64,000 nt of DNA from Pezicula radicicola (Eukaryota; Ascomycota; Leotiomycetes; Helotiales; Dermateaceae). The number at the start of each line of letters is the position of its first letter. The first letter of the stretch is position 1. The position numbers were made by a program, and so were the translations under genes. Shown here in pieces: positions 21,513 to 34,683 of this stretch. The stretch covers positions 316,101 through 380,100 of the forward strand of contig PDUO01000035.1 of the NCBI GenBank assembly GCA_003008705.1. Reading direction: 5' to 3'. A model generated the notes under the pieces. It was not told the origin of the DNA. It worked only from the letters and a program-made list of their open reading frames with translations, and made no database searches.

Positions 21513-22583
21513 GATGGGGCTGCAACTTGGTGAGCTGAAAGACGAAGATTACCAAATAATTGTTGTTGGCGAAGCTATTGAAGCTTGTGAAGAAGTCCAG
21601 TTGAATGGTGGTTTTATCAGACGAGCGGGTGAGATAAGCTTACTGTACATGACATTTTGGTGTGTATGTAACCGTTGGTTGATAGATGGATCCTCAAACT
21701 GGTTTGCCAGCTCTAAGCGAGCTCAAATGGTTGAGCTTGTGGTTGTTGGTCCAAGAGGCTCCTCAAACAAACGAATCGGCTGCAGCTTTTTCGCAATACA
21801 AACAAAGTACGAAGGTACTGTACGTACTTTCGTACTTCGTACTCCTGCAAACCTTTGTATAACCTACGGAGTACCTTCGTACAAACTGATAGCTTGTGAC
21901 CAGTGCGCCGGAAACTGAAGCCATCAAAGTCCACTTTTTTGATTCCGACAAACGAAAAAAACCAAACGACGAGTTGACTCAAATCAAACGAAAGGTTATA
22001 AAAGCATTGGCTCGAGGCATGCGTCGTGTAATGTTTGGCCGCCTTTCCTAAGCTGGCGCGCATAAGTAGAGGCATCATCGCGGGATCGAAGCAAACATTC
22101 CCAATTGCAAGCTACGGCCGAGAACAGCTAGGCCTGGAGGATGCCCGCGGCACTCGCACACATCTCCAATCATGGCAAGTCTCTCATGCGTCTTACTAAG
22201 GCACCTCAGCATCCCATAGGCCACGACTGTGCAATAAATTGTGGCCATCTGATTCCGTCCAGTAGTTCTGCACTTACTCGCCTTAGTACTTGCGCTGGCC
22301 CTCGCCCTCAGTCCCTGTGGTGGTCCTGTGCTGTGGTCCGAAGAGTCGCATCCTAGGCGCATTTCGCATGCCCGCATATCAGATGCCCCCGCATCTGCTG
22401 CACGCAGCCGGACAGAGGAGAGCGAGCGCACTACTGTTTGTCGCTGGCGAACAGTAGTCATCACAAATTAAATCTCATTCCAAAAGATGCCTCTTTCTAG
22501 GTACGGGTAATTATATATTCTCCTTCTCCTTTTCTTCTCCCCATCCTCCTTTGTTGTGTCACATCTGCAAAATCTGCCCGGCC
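21513..22583. other. Intergenic with nested palindromes, no gene seen
   Basis: Overlapping small frames on both strands lack motifs. The notable content is the small inverted-repeat element at 21807-21882. The remaining DNA is promoter for the PHS1-type gene on one side and the 2EXR gene on the other. Confidence 0.5.
21807..21882. repeat. 76-base palindromic element rich in GTAC
   Basis: Outer 13-base arms 21807-21819 and 21870-21882 are exact reverse complements (GTACGAAGGTACT). Inside, GTACTCC and GGAGTAC form a second nested pair, and CGTAC words repeat. A 19-base segment, ACTGTACGTACTTTCGTAC, is shared exactly with 14292-14310. Confidence 0.7.
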
Positions 22584-23348
22584 ATGGCGACAACCTTTCC
22601 AGAGTTTTCACGCCTGCCCCCAGAGATACGCTTGATGGTCTGGAGATATACCTTCCCTGGCCCACGCATCCTACACCTCAAGAACACCTTGCACTTCAGC
22701 AGGATACGCGGTCGCAAACGGAGGAGGAGGTTATGTCACCCTACCATTAACCTCCCGGCCGTCATCCTCATCCTCCTTCACCTCTGCCGCGAATCACGCT
22801 ATGCTGTCTTGAGTCAGTACGAGGCTCTCTTCAAACCCACCTCTCCGAGAGATACCTACTATCGTCTGCACTACTTCGATCCCTTGAAAGACGGCATCTT
22901 TATTGACGACCTTAATCCGGACTGGGTATGGCCATGGGCTCGCAACGTTAACCAACCAGGCGCGATCTACAACGTGCGAAAGTTGAGCATCGGATGCAAT
23001 GCTTGGTGGAACCTGTGGAAGCACGCCATTTTCCGCGAAACATTACTGGGCGAAGAAGGGTTACTGAAATTCAAGCATCTGGAGGAGTTGCATATCGTTT
23101 TTCGCATCCTCACCGAACACGAGAGACAGAATTCATCACCAATATATTTATGTACACAGATGGCCAACAGGGTATCATCGCGAATCTCTGAGATTGACTT
23201 TCCACGGCCTGACGTGGATATCCAGGCGGAACCAATTGTTCGGGGTTTTCAGAGTATGGCGAAAACGTGTCCTGAGTGGAATGTGCCGAAGCTGAAGATA
23301 GTCGCTTGGGGAGCAAGACCAACAACTACAATCCGTGCAACATATTGA
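22584..23348 (+). CDS. 2EXR-domain (F-box-like) protein
   Basis: A member of the large 2EXR family common in Leotiomycetes and other Pezizomycotina; cellular role unknown. The chosen start gives MATTFPEFSRLPPEIRLMVWRYTFPGPRIL, where FSRLPPEIRLMVW is the F-box-like helix that opens the domain. Later landmarks are LLHLCRESRYAVL, YYRLHYFDPLKDGIFIDDL and YNVRKLSIG. The predicted length is 254 residues without introns. An upstream in-frame Met at 22551 adds eleven residues that do not fit the family. It ends at TGA 23346-23348. Adjacent genes suggest no function. Confidence 0.85.
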   Translation: MATTFPEFSRLPPEIRLMVWRYTFPGPRILHLKNTLHFSRIRGRKRRRRLCHPTINLPAVILILLHLCRESRYAVLSQYEALFKPTSPRDTYYRLHYFDPLKDGIFIDDLNPDWVWPWARNVNQPGAIYNVRKLSIGCNAWWNLWKHAIFRETLLGEEGLLKFKHLEELHIVFRILTEHERQNSSPIYLCTQMANRVSSRISEIDFPRPDVDIQAEPIVRGFQSMAKTCPEWNVPKLKIVAWGARPTTTIRATY

Positions 23349-24124
23349 GCGGTGTATGAGTAAGGGCTGATGGCGAATATGAGCCTCAAACCAACCCTAC
23401 CTATATGCCAGAGTATATCAAATGTGTTGATAAGGTCTAAAAGATGCCGGAGGGCTTGAGAAGCAAGTTGTGCTAGGAATAGCCTTGAAGAGTCACTTTG
23501 CGTGCACCTGTGCCTAACATCGGTTTGCATGATCTTTCAAGTACAGTACCAGAAGAAGTCTTCGTGGTAATGGCCAGCTAGAGTGCAATAGTGAGAGAAG
23601 GATAATATGATTGTAATACGTGGGTTCGGGACGTTTTATACCCCCCCAAAAAGACTGTTTACTTGAATACTTTATAATCTATGGGGATTCGTTTCATTGC
23701 TTAATTCTGATCTATCATAACCAGTGTGTTTTTGGAGCTAGCGCAACATTACTTATATGTACGCGAGTCATAGCGGACAATGCCTAGTCGTCCAGCAAAT
23801 AGTTCTTTGTATGGGGATCCTAACTTCATGTTGCTCACCAGAGCCTTACGAGCCTTATTTGATGCATTTGAGATGGGTGTGCAGAAAACAAAACGGTAGC
23901 CGAGTTTGCCTTCCCGTCGGCAAAAAGGGTAGTCGGTGTGGCGTGCATCAATTATGTGCAAGTTTGCGACAACACACTTGGGCAAAGTGTGTCTGTCTGT
24001 CTCTTCCAGGTTGTCTATGTACTGTACCTCGCACGAACAAAGCGCGACGCATACATCAACAATACTGCACTTGTCACAACTCTCTTAGGCGCAACTGCAA
24101 GGCTTAGTAGGCAATATACACTAT

Positions 24125-24300
24125 CCCTTCCTTCGTATATTGGCCATGTAGGCAAGGATTGGACACTCTGCTCGTCTACAATCGCTTAACGCGTCTCAGA
24201 GGCAAATACAGGAAGTTTATTGGCTAGAACTGCTCTGTTTGATCGATACCTTATTGCACGTCCCTATGGCCCAAGCGTTGGCCAATATACGAAGGAAGGG
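24125..24300. mobile_element. Small terminal-inverted-repeat element (MITE-like), 176 bases
   Basis: Exact 22-base inverted termini at 24125-24146 and 24279-24300 enclose 132 bases without coding capacity. No convincing target-site duplication is visible. Size and termini fit a MITE or a solo hairpin element. Confidence 0.6.
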
Positions 24301-24866
24301 TTAACTATAACATAGCGAATAGCCCGGCCGCAGCACCCTCCCTTACCAAACTGTATCTTCAAATTACAATCGGATGTCGGCTCACCTTCTGGTATTGTGC
24401 GAATAGTAGCATTCTCGCCAGTAGTCTCTGCTTTGAGATAAGCCCTATGTATATAACATAAGCATTGTTGCTCTCGTCAATCGGTGCCAAGTCTGAAGTT
24501 CATCGCCAGGAATATCCTCCCATTCCTACCTTACAGGGCGCAACTTGCATACAAACGTTCAGGAAACGGTGAAAAGACGCCCTAAACATCATCAACGGCG
24601 CTCTGAATCCTCCAATTAAATCAGAACGCACGTATTTGTGCGATGCTACAACCAGGGTCCAAACAAGCTCCGTGTCATTTCAACACCGCCTAACAGGGAC
24701 CAATACTTAATCGTCCAATCTTCTTTTTACATCCACCTCCAAGTACCACCAGCATTACCTTCCATCTTCAACGATTCCACTCCCTTTGGATTCCGAACTT
24801 TTAAGACTTCGACTTGGCCAAAAACACTTCCAGGTGCATTAGACATCACACTCACCTCACTATCTA

Positions 24867-24966
24867 TCACTCGAAAAGATTGAAAGGTCACAGCCCTTTT
24901 CAGAACTAAACACCTACCCTCGATCCAGAAACCAGTTTTCGTTTTAAGACAGCCTAGATCGTTCAT
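24867..24966 (+). repeat. Direct repeat, copy 1 of a roughly 100-base segment
   Basis: Highly similar to 25297-25402; the shared core includes CACCTACCCTCGATCCAGAA and CAGTTTTCGTT. The second copy lies directly upstream of the Arg-rich gene, whereas nothing coding follows this copy. Confidence 0.85.
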
Positions 24967-25296
24967 GTTGCCCACAAATCACGTGTTAGAACCATCGCGG
25001 AGGGTATATCTTTATATTAGGTTTATATTCGATACTTTCTGATTTATAAGATCTAAATCAATTCGCCCTGTTCTGTAACTAAGGCCACGCAAGCCTCATA
25101 CATTACAAATTACCTATTTTGTATAGTATTTGGGATAAATTTGATGCCACTTATTTAGTATATATAGCCTACTACTTGACCTCGTATTCAGAGGGCAAGT
25201 ACTCACAATTCACTCATTATATGCATATACTATTTCCACCAAGTCGCAGTTCAATACCTCACTATATGCATCAGTCCATAATTGTTATAACAATTT

Positions 25297-25402
25297 TCAC
25301 TCGAAAAATATCGAAAGGTCACAGCCCTTTTTAGGACTAAACACCTACCCTCGATCCAGAAACCAGTTTTCGTTCAAGACAGACTCACACTAGATCGTTC
25401 AT
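25297..25402 (+). promoter_or_regulatory. Direct repeat, copy 2, probable promoter/leader of the Arg-rich gene
   Basis: Near-copy of 24867-24966 with a small insertion (GACTCACA) near its end. It ends 36 bases before the ATG at 25439, so it likely includes the transcription start or 5' leader. Confidence 0.5.
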
Positions 25403-25438
25403 CATTCACTTTGAATTAACACAAACGGAGTCATCAAG

Positions 25439-25915
25439 ATGGTCCATACCAGCCACATTATCCATGCTGCTGAAATTGTCGGCGTTTTTCTCGTCGCGCA
25501 CCATTTTTGGCCCAAGGGCATAACCTACGGCGATAAGGAAGAATGGGAGAAGAAACAGCACGGCAAAAGGAACAGGTCTAGTAACAAGTCTTCTAACTCG
25601 CCGCCTTCTGGAGAGAAGTCTAGGAGGGGTGAGGGGAGGAGAGGTGGCCGGCATGAGGATGATGGGGGCAGAGGGACTAGGTATGAGGAGGACGATCGAA
25701 GACAGGCAGCTGGTAGGCCAGGCTTAAGGTATGCCGAGGGGAGGAGCTATGCCGAGGGGAGGAGCTATGCCGATGAATATGTTCGGAGGGGATCGAGGCA
25801 TGAAGTAAGGGATGATAAGGGTGGGTTCCTCTATGAGGAGTTTCCGTCGAGGAGGTCTAGCAGGAGGGGTGGTGGCAGGAGGAGAGAGAAGGAGAGGGAA
25901 AGAGTATATTACTGA
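25439..25915 (+). CDS. Small Arg/Gly-rich protein with N-terminal hydrophobic segment
   Basis: Not recognised; 158 residues without introns. Residues 1-25 (MVHTSHIIHAAEIVGVFLVAHHFWPKG) contain a short hydrophobic stretch that could be a membrane anchor or mitochondrial signal. GITYGDKEEWEKK follows, and the rest is very rich in Arg, Gly, Asp and Glu, with an internal duplication YAEGRSYAEGRSYADE. Such proteins are often found as conserved hypotheticals in ascomycetes; RGG-like tails can bind RNA, but that is only a suggestion. It lies behind the second copy of a duplicated 100-base segment. Confidence 0.7.
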   Translation: MVHTSHIIHAAEIVGVFLVAHHFWPKGITYGDKEEWEKKQHGKRNRSSNKSSNSPPSGEKSRRGEGRRGGRHEDDGGRGTRYEEDDRRQAAGRPGLRYAEGRSYAEGRSYADEYVRRGSRHEVRDDKGGFLYEEFPSRRSSRRGGGRRREKERERVYY

Positions 25916-27008
25916 CCGATGTTCTACGGACACTGAATGAAGAGAAACAAGTCTTGGGGAACGACCATCGACATTGTGGTACCAAGACATGGGAAGAAGT
26001 CGTTGGGTCATTTTAATGATACACACGAAATGATGATGGGATTAAAGACCTCATAGATGGATATATCGTCGTCTACTATGATCAAGGAGTTTTGAAGGAT
26101 TTAAAGGGACAGCAAATAGGAAAATTGCCACATACTAAAAGACGGTTCGCTCTAGATATTCACGAACTTATTTTCTCAAAAGCTGCTATTATTTTCCTCC
26201 TTTCTTCTCAAGCAACCTTTAGAGTAACAAGGCAGAGGTTGTAATATTTTATAACAGTATACTTATGGTTCGGAGGCTGTCATGCCGACTCACTGCCTTT
26301 AGAGCTCCCAAGCATCGTCATGAGGTCGCTAAGAAGATAGAGACAGACGCCTGCAGTCATTGGATGAATCCTCTCTTATTTAGCATGTGTAAATTTACTG
26401 ACAAGTCCCTGGCTAAAGTTTACTAGCTCGACTGGGATACTGTTAGACGTCCCTGTACATGGAGTAATTGCTAGTTAATTAATCTATGTAGGGTTTACAA
26501 TCTCTTTCCGACCCCTTGATATGACATTTCAGTATTGTTGTTTATAAGATTCTTATACACCATACATCAACAGACCAACAGACCATGAAGCAGCTTATGG
26601 TGTCATTGATATCACTATAACTTATCTTCATTTCAAGAAAAGACTTAAATTTATAAGCTATGAAATGAGTTCATCGAATTCATAATATCTACCTATATTA
26701 TGGTCCATGTGTTGGTGTATGTAAATACTGTTACTTCTCGATCTTAGTCCTGTCTTGTTACCAAAGCACCTACTGCCCTTTCTGACTTGAAAGTCTTCCT
26801 TTTGTCTTTCTCCCACATTGGATATATTTACGCCAGTACTCCGTGCTAATCCCAGAATATCAAATTTTGTACAGTGAGAGACCTCTGGTTAGGTCTCTCT
26901 CTTCATCTCTCCTCCCTGTTGCAGTGCCCAATGGTCCACTTCGTTGCATATAGACATTATTATTCGTGATTTTTTGTTGCAGCCAACCATCCCGCCGTTC
27001 CACTATGG
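25916..27008. other. AT-rich intergenic, no gene seen
   Basis: Convergent 3' flanks. A short hairpin AGAGACCT-6-AGGTCTCT lies near 26878-26901. No coding signal. Confidence 0.5.
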
Positions 27009-27875
27009 TCACCGCCCAAGCAAAACACACATCCACCCTGCTATCACTGCGAAGCTCATCATCGACCCGACAGTCACATCGCCAGCATCAGATGAAATAT
27101 CAAAAGGACTGCCACCTCCGGTATCTGCCATAGCCTGCTGCTGCGAGTTTTCCGAACCCTTGTTGGATGTTGTGGCCGTAGTGGTGGTTGAGCTTTCCGG
27201 GCTTGTGGCTGCTGAAGTCTTCTTGGTCGTGGTCGTGGACGTGACTTGGCTTGTAGAGACCGCTACGGTAGAGTCGGATGTAGTTGAGGATACAATTACA
27301 GCACTGCTAGTGGATGCTGCTTCCGAGCTTTCTGCTGTTATTGAAACTGCTGAGGTTGCTTCAGATGTGATAGTCTCAGCCGAGCTAGATGGTGGTAGTG
27401 AGAGTGATGGAGTTGTGGTGGTGAAGCTTGTTTTTATACTCGATTGTTGAGTGGTGGAGAGCTGTACTCCGCCCGAAGAAGTAGGAATCGTTACAGCAGT
27501 TTGTGATACTGCGGCAGCACTTGTAGCAGCAGTCGTTTTCGCAATAGAGATAGTACTGGTAGTTTTCTTGGCTGTCGGGCAGAGCGCTGCAACTTGACCT
27601 CCATTCAAGATGATACCCAATAGTGTACTCGAACTGACCGAAACGTCATCACAGGCGGCCTGGACATTGCTCGCAGCATTATCTAGCGCTGCTTCGCAGG
27701 TAGTTGAGCACCCGTTGGTGAAGTCGGATACCGTACAGGTCGCTATCTGGCTATCGTATACGATTTGACATGCTAGAGGTATTTTGCGTGAGGTAATGGT
27801 CTGGAAATTCGCAAAGGATAAGGCGTTTGCCAAAGGAAGCGCAAAGATTCCGGCGGTAAGCCTTCTATGCCTCAT
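27009..27875 (-). CDS. Secreted Ser/Thr-rich cell-surface protein, probably GPI-anchored
   Basis: Predicted at 288 residues in one exon. The start MRHRRLTAGIFALPLANALS gives a typical signal peptide. A short cysteine domain follows with six Cys (LACQIVYD, IATCTVSDF, NGCSTTCEAA, VQAACDD, AALCP). Then comes about 150 residues of Ser/Thr-rich, probably O-glycosylated sequence with many TTTT and SSS runs, and a C-terminal hydrophobic tail (VGSMMSFAVIAGWMCVLLGR) after small residues that could be the GPI attachment site. The frame extends 40 codons upstream, but the inner Met alone gives a signal peptide. Likely located at the cell wall or plasma membrane; function unknown. Confidence 0.8.
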   Translation of the reverse strand: MRHRRLTAGIFALPLANALSFANFQTITSRKIPLACQIVYDSQIATCTVSDFTNGCSTTCEAALDNAASNVQAACDDVSVSSSTLLGIILNGGQVAALCPTAKKTTSTISIAKTTAATSAAAVSQTAVTIPTSSGGVQLSTTQQSSIKTSFTTTTPSLSLPPSSSAETITSEATSAVSITAESSEAASTSSAVIVSSTTSDSTVAVSTSQVTSTTTTKKTSAATSPESSTTTTATTSNKGSENSQQQAMADTGGGSPFDISSDAGDVTVGSMMSFAVIAGWMCVLLGR

Positions 27876-29318
27876 ACTGAAGTTGACGATGTTTGTAAGA
27901 TAGATAGACACGCTGTAGATCTGGAGAATGGAAGGCAATGCCACTCTTTTGTCACCTCGTGGCAGGAACTGTCGATGAGGCCTGATTTGTTGCAAGTTTC
28001 GAACTGACGATAGGTGACCTGGTTAATGACAGGAGACCACAGCGGATTCCTTGTCGGGAGAAGTTGGTACTTGTGGAGGAGTGGATGCCTTAAAACAAGC
28101 ACCGTTTTAGAATATCAACGGCGAAAATCAATTCGTCCCGCACCACGTTTTTTCTTGTGGCTGCAACGATTCCTGCCAGAGGTTGGAGACTGAGCGTTGA
28201 GCTGTCGTTCTGAGTATCGCACGTAGGCCAGCCTGGTGTCCAAACACTGCCACTGATGCCCGGGGAATGACGCAGTGGAGGTTGTATTCGAGGAATATGT
28301 GACGAACTATGGCCGGAGTAGCAAGGAGTGTATTACGATAGGGCCTAGCTTGTGGTCGAAGGGGGAGAATGCAGGAACAATGCAGGAACGAAGGTTATCT
28401 AGAACGGGGAAGGTACTGTAGAATAGTAGGTACAATGATAAATGGGAAGTATATATTCGAGGATAGGAAAGACGGAAAGATACTCTGAAGCTCTCACGGA
28501 CTTACCACAACCATCCTGGCGTACATTATTTCCCGGCTTGTTGGACCACCATCACGGATATGTAGGCCCAAGAAGAAGGGTCCCACGACCCTTCAGGAGA
28601 TTTCGAATTTGCCTACCACGATACAATTGGCTGGGGAGAAGCGCCACGATTGGTTGGAGTTGCGAACGGATGCCATGAAACTGTCTGTGGTTTCAGTTGG
28701 TCATGGTGTTGTCGAAGGTGCCCTGTCTTATTGGAGATCTGCGGCCCCATCCGAGCTTAATTGTAAGCTTAGAGGAAGAGCACGTGATCAAAATGAAGAT
28801 GAGGCCTGCAGAAAAAGTGTTCGTCTGGTAGTGAAAGCCGTGTCTCTCCCTAGTAAGGTTCCTACCTTAGCAGACAAAAAAGTAAGTATTCATACCTAAT
28901 AACTAAGTCACAAAGGCAGGTTTAGCGACTCGCTATCAAACTTAGAGTAGTCGTCGCACAAGAGGGCGTGCTTTAGTGGATGCACGGTATCCATCGGATC
29001 GGGCATTCTTATGTACGACGGGAACTTCCCGTGCTCAGCCTTTCCAATTTCAGCCCAGCCTTGTGTCGTGGATAGCCTCAAGATCAGAATCCAACAATTG
29101 GCATCAATAATAGGCTACCCTATCTTTTAAGTCAACTCTCAAATATCCCCTCTTTTCCGCACTGTGGAATTCTGTGTTCTGTTGCCCTACTGTACGAGGT
29201 AAATCCTGGATTCAATAAAGCCCAACCTCTAGCAACAAAGCCTGCATGTAGCTTACATTCCAGGATCCAAGGTAGAACGCCCAACATCACATTCATTAAA
29301 CATATTAAAACCACAATA
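27876..29318. other. Intergenic between divergent genes, no supported gene
   Basis: Promoter of the GPI-type gene and, on the other side, promoter of the small gene at 29319. A 96-codon frame at 28609-28899 was considered but has no motif or homology cue. Confidence 0.45.
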
Positions 29319-29835
29319 ATGCCGCCTTCTGAGCCTACAACACCCGTACGCGTGCCAAAGGCTGCTGCACACTATACACCTAGCACACAAGATCCCGATC
29401 TCAGATCACAGATCAATACCGTCCTCCTCCGCGAAGGCCATGTCTCCAGGTAATTCTCTCCCCACCCCAATATCATAGCTCCCATTTACACAGGCACCAA
29501 TACTTATCGAATTCAGAATACAAGAATCTCTCCTTCACTCTCTAAACGCCTCACCCTCAAACTGGCCAACATTAATTCAAAACCACGCCCTCGACCTCTT
29601 ACGTTCCGGTGATTGTACAACCTTCCCGCAACTCATGTCTAGAGTTCTAGAGGATGTCAAGAGAGACACAATTGCAGAGAGAGAGAAGGATAAGGATGGA
29701 CAGCAACAGCAGACGAATGGGGTAGCGCCAGGGAGCAAGGAGAAGGGGAGTTTAGCTTTACCGAAGCCTGTGGTTGAAGAAGGGGTGAGGGTTACTAGGG
29801 AATGTTTGGAGGCGGTTTGTGAGATCGCTTCCTAG
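29319..29835 (+). CDS. Small helical protein, unknown (possibly Shg1/BOD1-like)
   Basis: Predicted at 149 residues from exons 29319-29449 and 29517-29835, with a 67-base GT...AG intron. Splicing restores NTVLLREGHVSRIQESLLHS across the junction, and the frame stays open before and after, which supports the gene. It begins with a disordered MPPSEPTTPVRVPK and is otherwise helical with an acidic/basic linker (KRDTIAEREKDKDGQQQQ). The pattern of two helices followed by a C-terminal helix is loosely like the Shg1/BOD1 fold of COMPASS subunits; this is a weak suggestion and the protein is best treated as unknown. No signal peptide or membrane helix. Confidence 0.65.
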
Positions 29836-30672
29836 GACGGACGTGGTAAGAAAGGGAAGTTTGGTTGGATATATAATAGGGCCTGCTAACTGTGGCCCTG
29901 CGGTGCTTGCGCATAGTGGGCCATGGTTTCAATGCTGGGTTTGACCAAGGAACAAGACATTACCAATGGACATGGGAGGACTCAATTTTTCGAATATGAG
30001 GAGACTGGTATGCGAGAAAATATCTCGACACCAAGGCTGTCACTCCCCCTATTTTTGCATCATCATGACGGAGTATTCGAAGGCTTTTGTAGCATTCATG
30101 GTGTTTGGTATACAGCGAAAAGTAAAAAGATAAAAATATTTTGCCACGCTTGATTTTTGCAAAACGGTCTTGGTTATTATGTTATGATGTAAAGGTTGTA
30201 ACGTCTCATTGCTCATGGCCCAGTCGTCAAGTTGACTAGTGTGACTAAACTAGAAGGCATTGTGAATAAGAGACACCTCAGTCACGAGGAACTACATTCA
30301 ATTGGATTGGTTATGGGTTTGTGTTATATTACATAGCCATGAGCCTTTAGTTGTTCGCGAGTTGTGACGTTAAAATGCTAGGGGCTACTAGGTCATATCG
30401 CCAGGAAGGAATCATAGGTAATTATGAAAGATGCAATTTATTGAACAGTCTATACCGAAGCACTATGTAGACCGAATGTAGACCGAATGTGGCCTAATGA
30501 GACAAGGTCCTCTTGTGCACAATCTTGATGCAAGTGTGCCTACAGAGACGTGCCACCAGAAGTCTACTTTCCGACGCCAGATAAATCCCGACGTATGGCG
30601 TCCGCAACCTAACCATAAGTATCTCCTATGCAATGAAAAAGGGAAATAGATTACATATCGAACCACGCTTGC
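29836..30672. other. Intergenic, no gene seen
   Basis: 3' flanks of two convergent genes, AT-rich, containing a short direct repeat GTAGACCGAATGT near 30467-30490. Nothing coding was found. Confidence 0.5.
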
Positions 30673-33413
<2,741 letters not shown>

Positions 33414-34237
33414 GGTGGCGGTTGTGAATCTGGGTGACCGGCTTGTCTTGTATTAAGTTGTTTGTCTGTTGGATGTTGGCCTTTCGATAGCGATATCGAT
33501 GAAAGAAGGCCTCTGTAATCCCCTGGAGAAGCTCGTGTATTTGTGGGATGATGGGTGTTGTGGAAAGGTTTGGGGGAGGAAAATAGATGTTATGTGGTGG
33601 ACAGCTCAAGGTGTTCCTGACGATATGACGCTCTCGCTTGGGACTAGCGCAAGCTGATTCAAGACGAAAGTTCCACCTCCTTCCAAACGCTTAGATATAT
33701 TTCACCTCCAGGCAGAACAGGCCACGACAGTATGGCAAGGCTGAACCCAATAATTTTTTTTTTGAAGCAAGCTAATCGTGGTTGGGAGGCGTATTCCATT
33801 GAGCTACAATTACTTTATTGGTATTACAAGAGTCGGAATCGGTAGCTATTAGCCGTTCACTGAATTGCCATTCGCATCGAGCAACGAGTCATGGGATGGG
33901 TGAATAGTAGGAAATGCTATCTCTACCACGATTTGACTCATAGATATTCTAATGCCACAAAGAAGATGCCAGTGTCTTCGAATCCACGACTTATGTCGCG
34001 CCAATAGCTCCCTGAAATGCAAGGGGCTAGAAACACTGTTTACTGTAGTTCTCAAAACGCCCCGAGCTGCAAATACCTTGAGACGCCGTCATGGTATATG
34101 GTATGATGGTATATGTCTCCCAAAACACTCAACGCCAATTCTTAACGCCTTATGATAAGCACCCTCCCGTAATTCCAAACCATTTCCTCAAAAACGTATC
34201 ACATAACTACCCTGTTGGCCCAACAACGTCCGTTCTA
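33414..34237. other. CDC48 promoter and intergenic, no other gene seen
   Basis: The first part is the CDC48 promoter. The rest has only short frames on both strands and a T-rich stretch near 33751-33765. Confidence 0.5.
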
Positions 34238-34683
34238 CTACACAGCGAATTGCCTAGACCGTAGCTCCTCCTGCTTCACTGATGGCCAAGTCCAGGCCTT
34301 CTTCCTCCACCCCATGAAGCCTAAATTGGCTCTGTCTGCAACCGGAATACAGTCAAGCACTCCGCGAATGTCCGGAGCTTGAACGATGTGCATCTCCATC
34401 ATCTCTCTGGTCATGACACCCAAACCTCTGGTCATTGCACCGGTCGTGATTCGCTCGTGGCGGAGACTTTGTGTAGACCAGCATTCGTGAATCCAGGACA
34501 GCGGAGTAGGGCTAGAGCGTATGTGATTGAGAATGTGGTTGTGGCTCGATTGATCAGTGGCGCTGAGCGTATGTCAGAGATGGCTGTTGAAGGGTCCAGA
34601 AGAGGCACTCACCCATTGGAGGAAGTAGAGCTATGAGAGCCGTTTCTGGCTAGTTTGGACAAGCTTGCTATAGGGGTGGACAT
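34238..34683 (-). CDS. Possible small two-exon gene, unknown function
   Basis: Not recognised and weakly supported. Exon 1, 34613-34683, encodes MSTPIASLSKLARNGSHSSTSSN. A 50-base intron (GTGAGT...CTGAC...CTCAG) joins it in frame to an exon open for 108 codons (34238-34562) that ends MGWRKKAWTWPSVKQEELRSRQFAV. The predicted product is 131 residues, basic, with no signal peptide or membrane helix. Evidence is the paired splice sites with a branch-like CTGAC and an open frame that is long for its composition. An alternative acceptor at CAACAG would lead to an immediate stop. It could be a chance frame. Confidence 0.35.

Larger units (their letters stand above)
23349..25438. other. 2.1-kb interval without a supported gene
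   Basis: It holds a 176-base terminal-inverted-repeat element (24125-24300) and the first copy of a roughly 100-base sequence duplicated upstream of the Arg-rich gene. Short frames at 23749-24190 overlap on both strands and were not accepted. Confidence 0.5.

Noticed and set aside
23749..24189. Overlapping frames on both strands around 23.9 kb
   Set aside because: Neither shows motifs or splice support; a small AGTGTGT hairpin explains part of the symmetry.
27009..27450. 168-codon plus-strand frame rich in Val
   Set aside because: Shadow of the Ser/Thr-rich region of the minus-strand GPI-type protein.
28609..28899. 96-codon plus-strand frame
   Set aside because: No motif, no splice partners, and it lies between two promoters.
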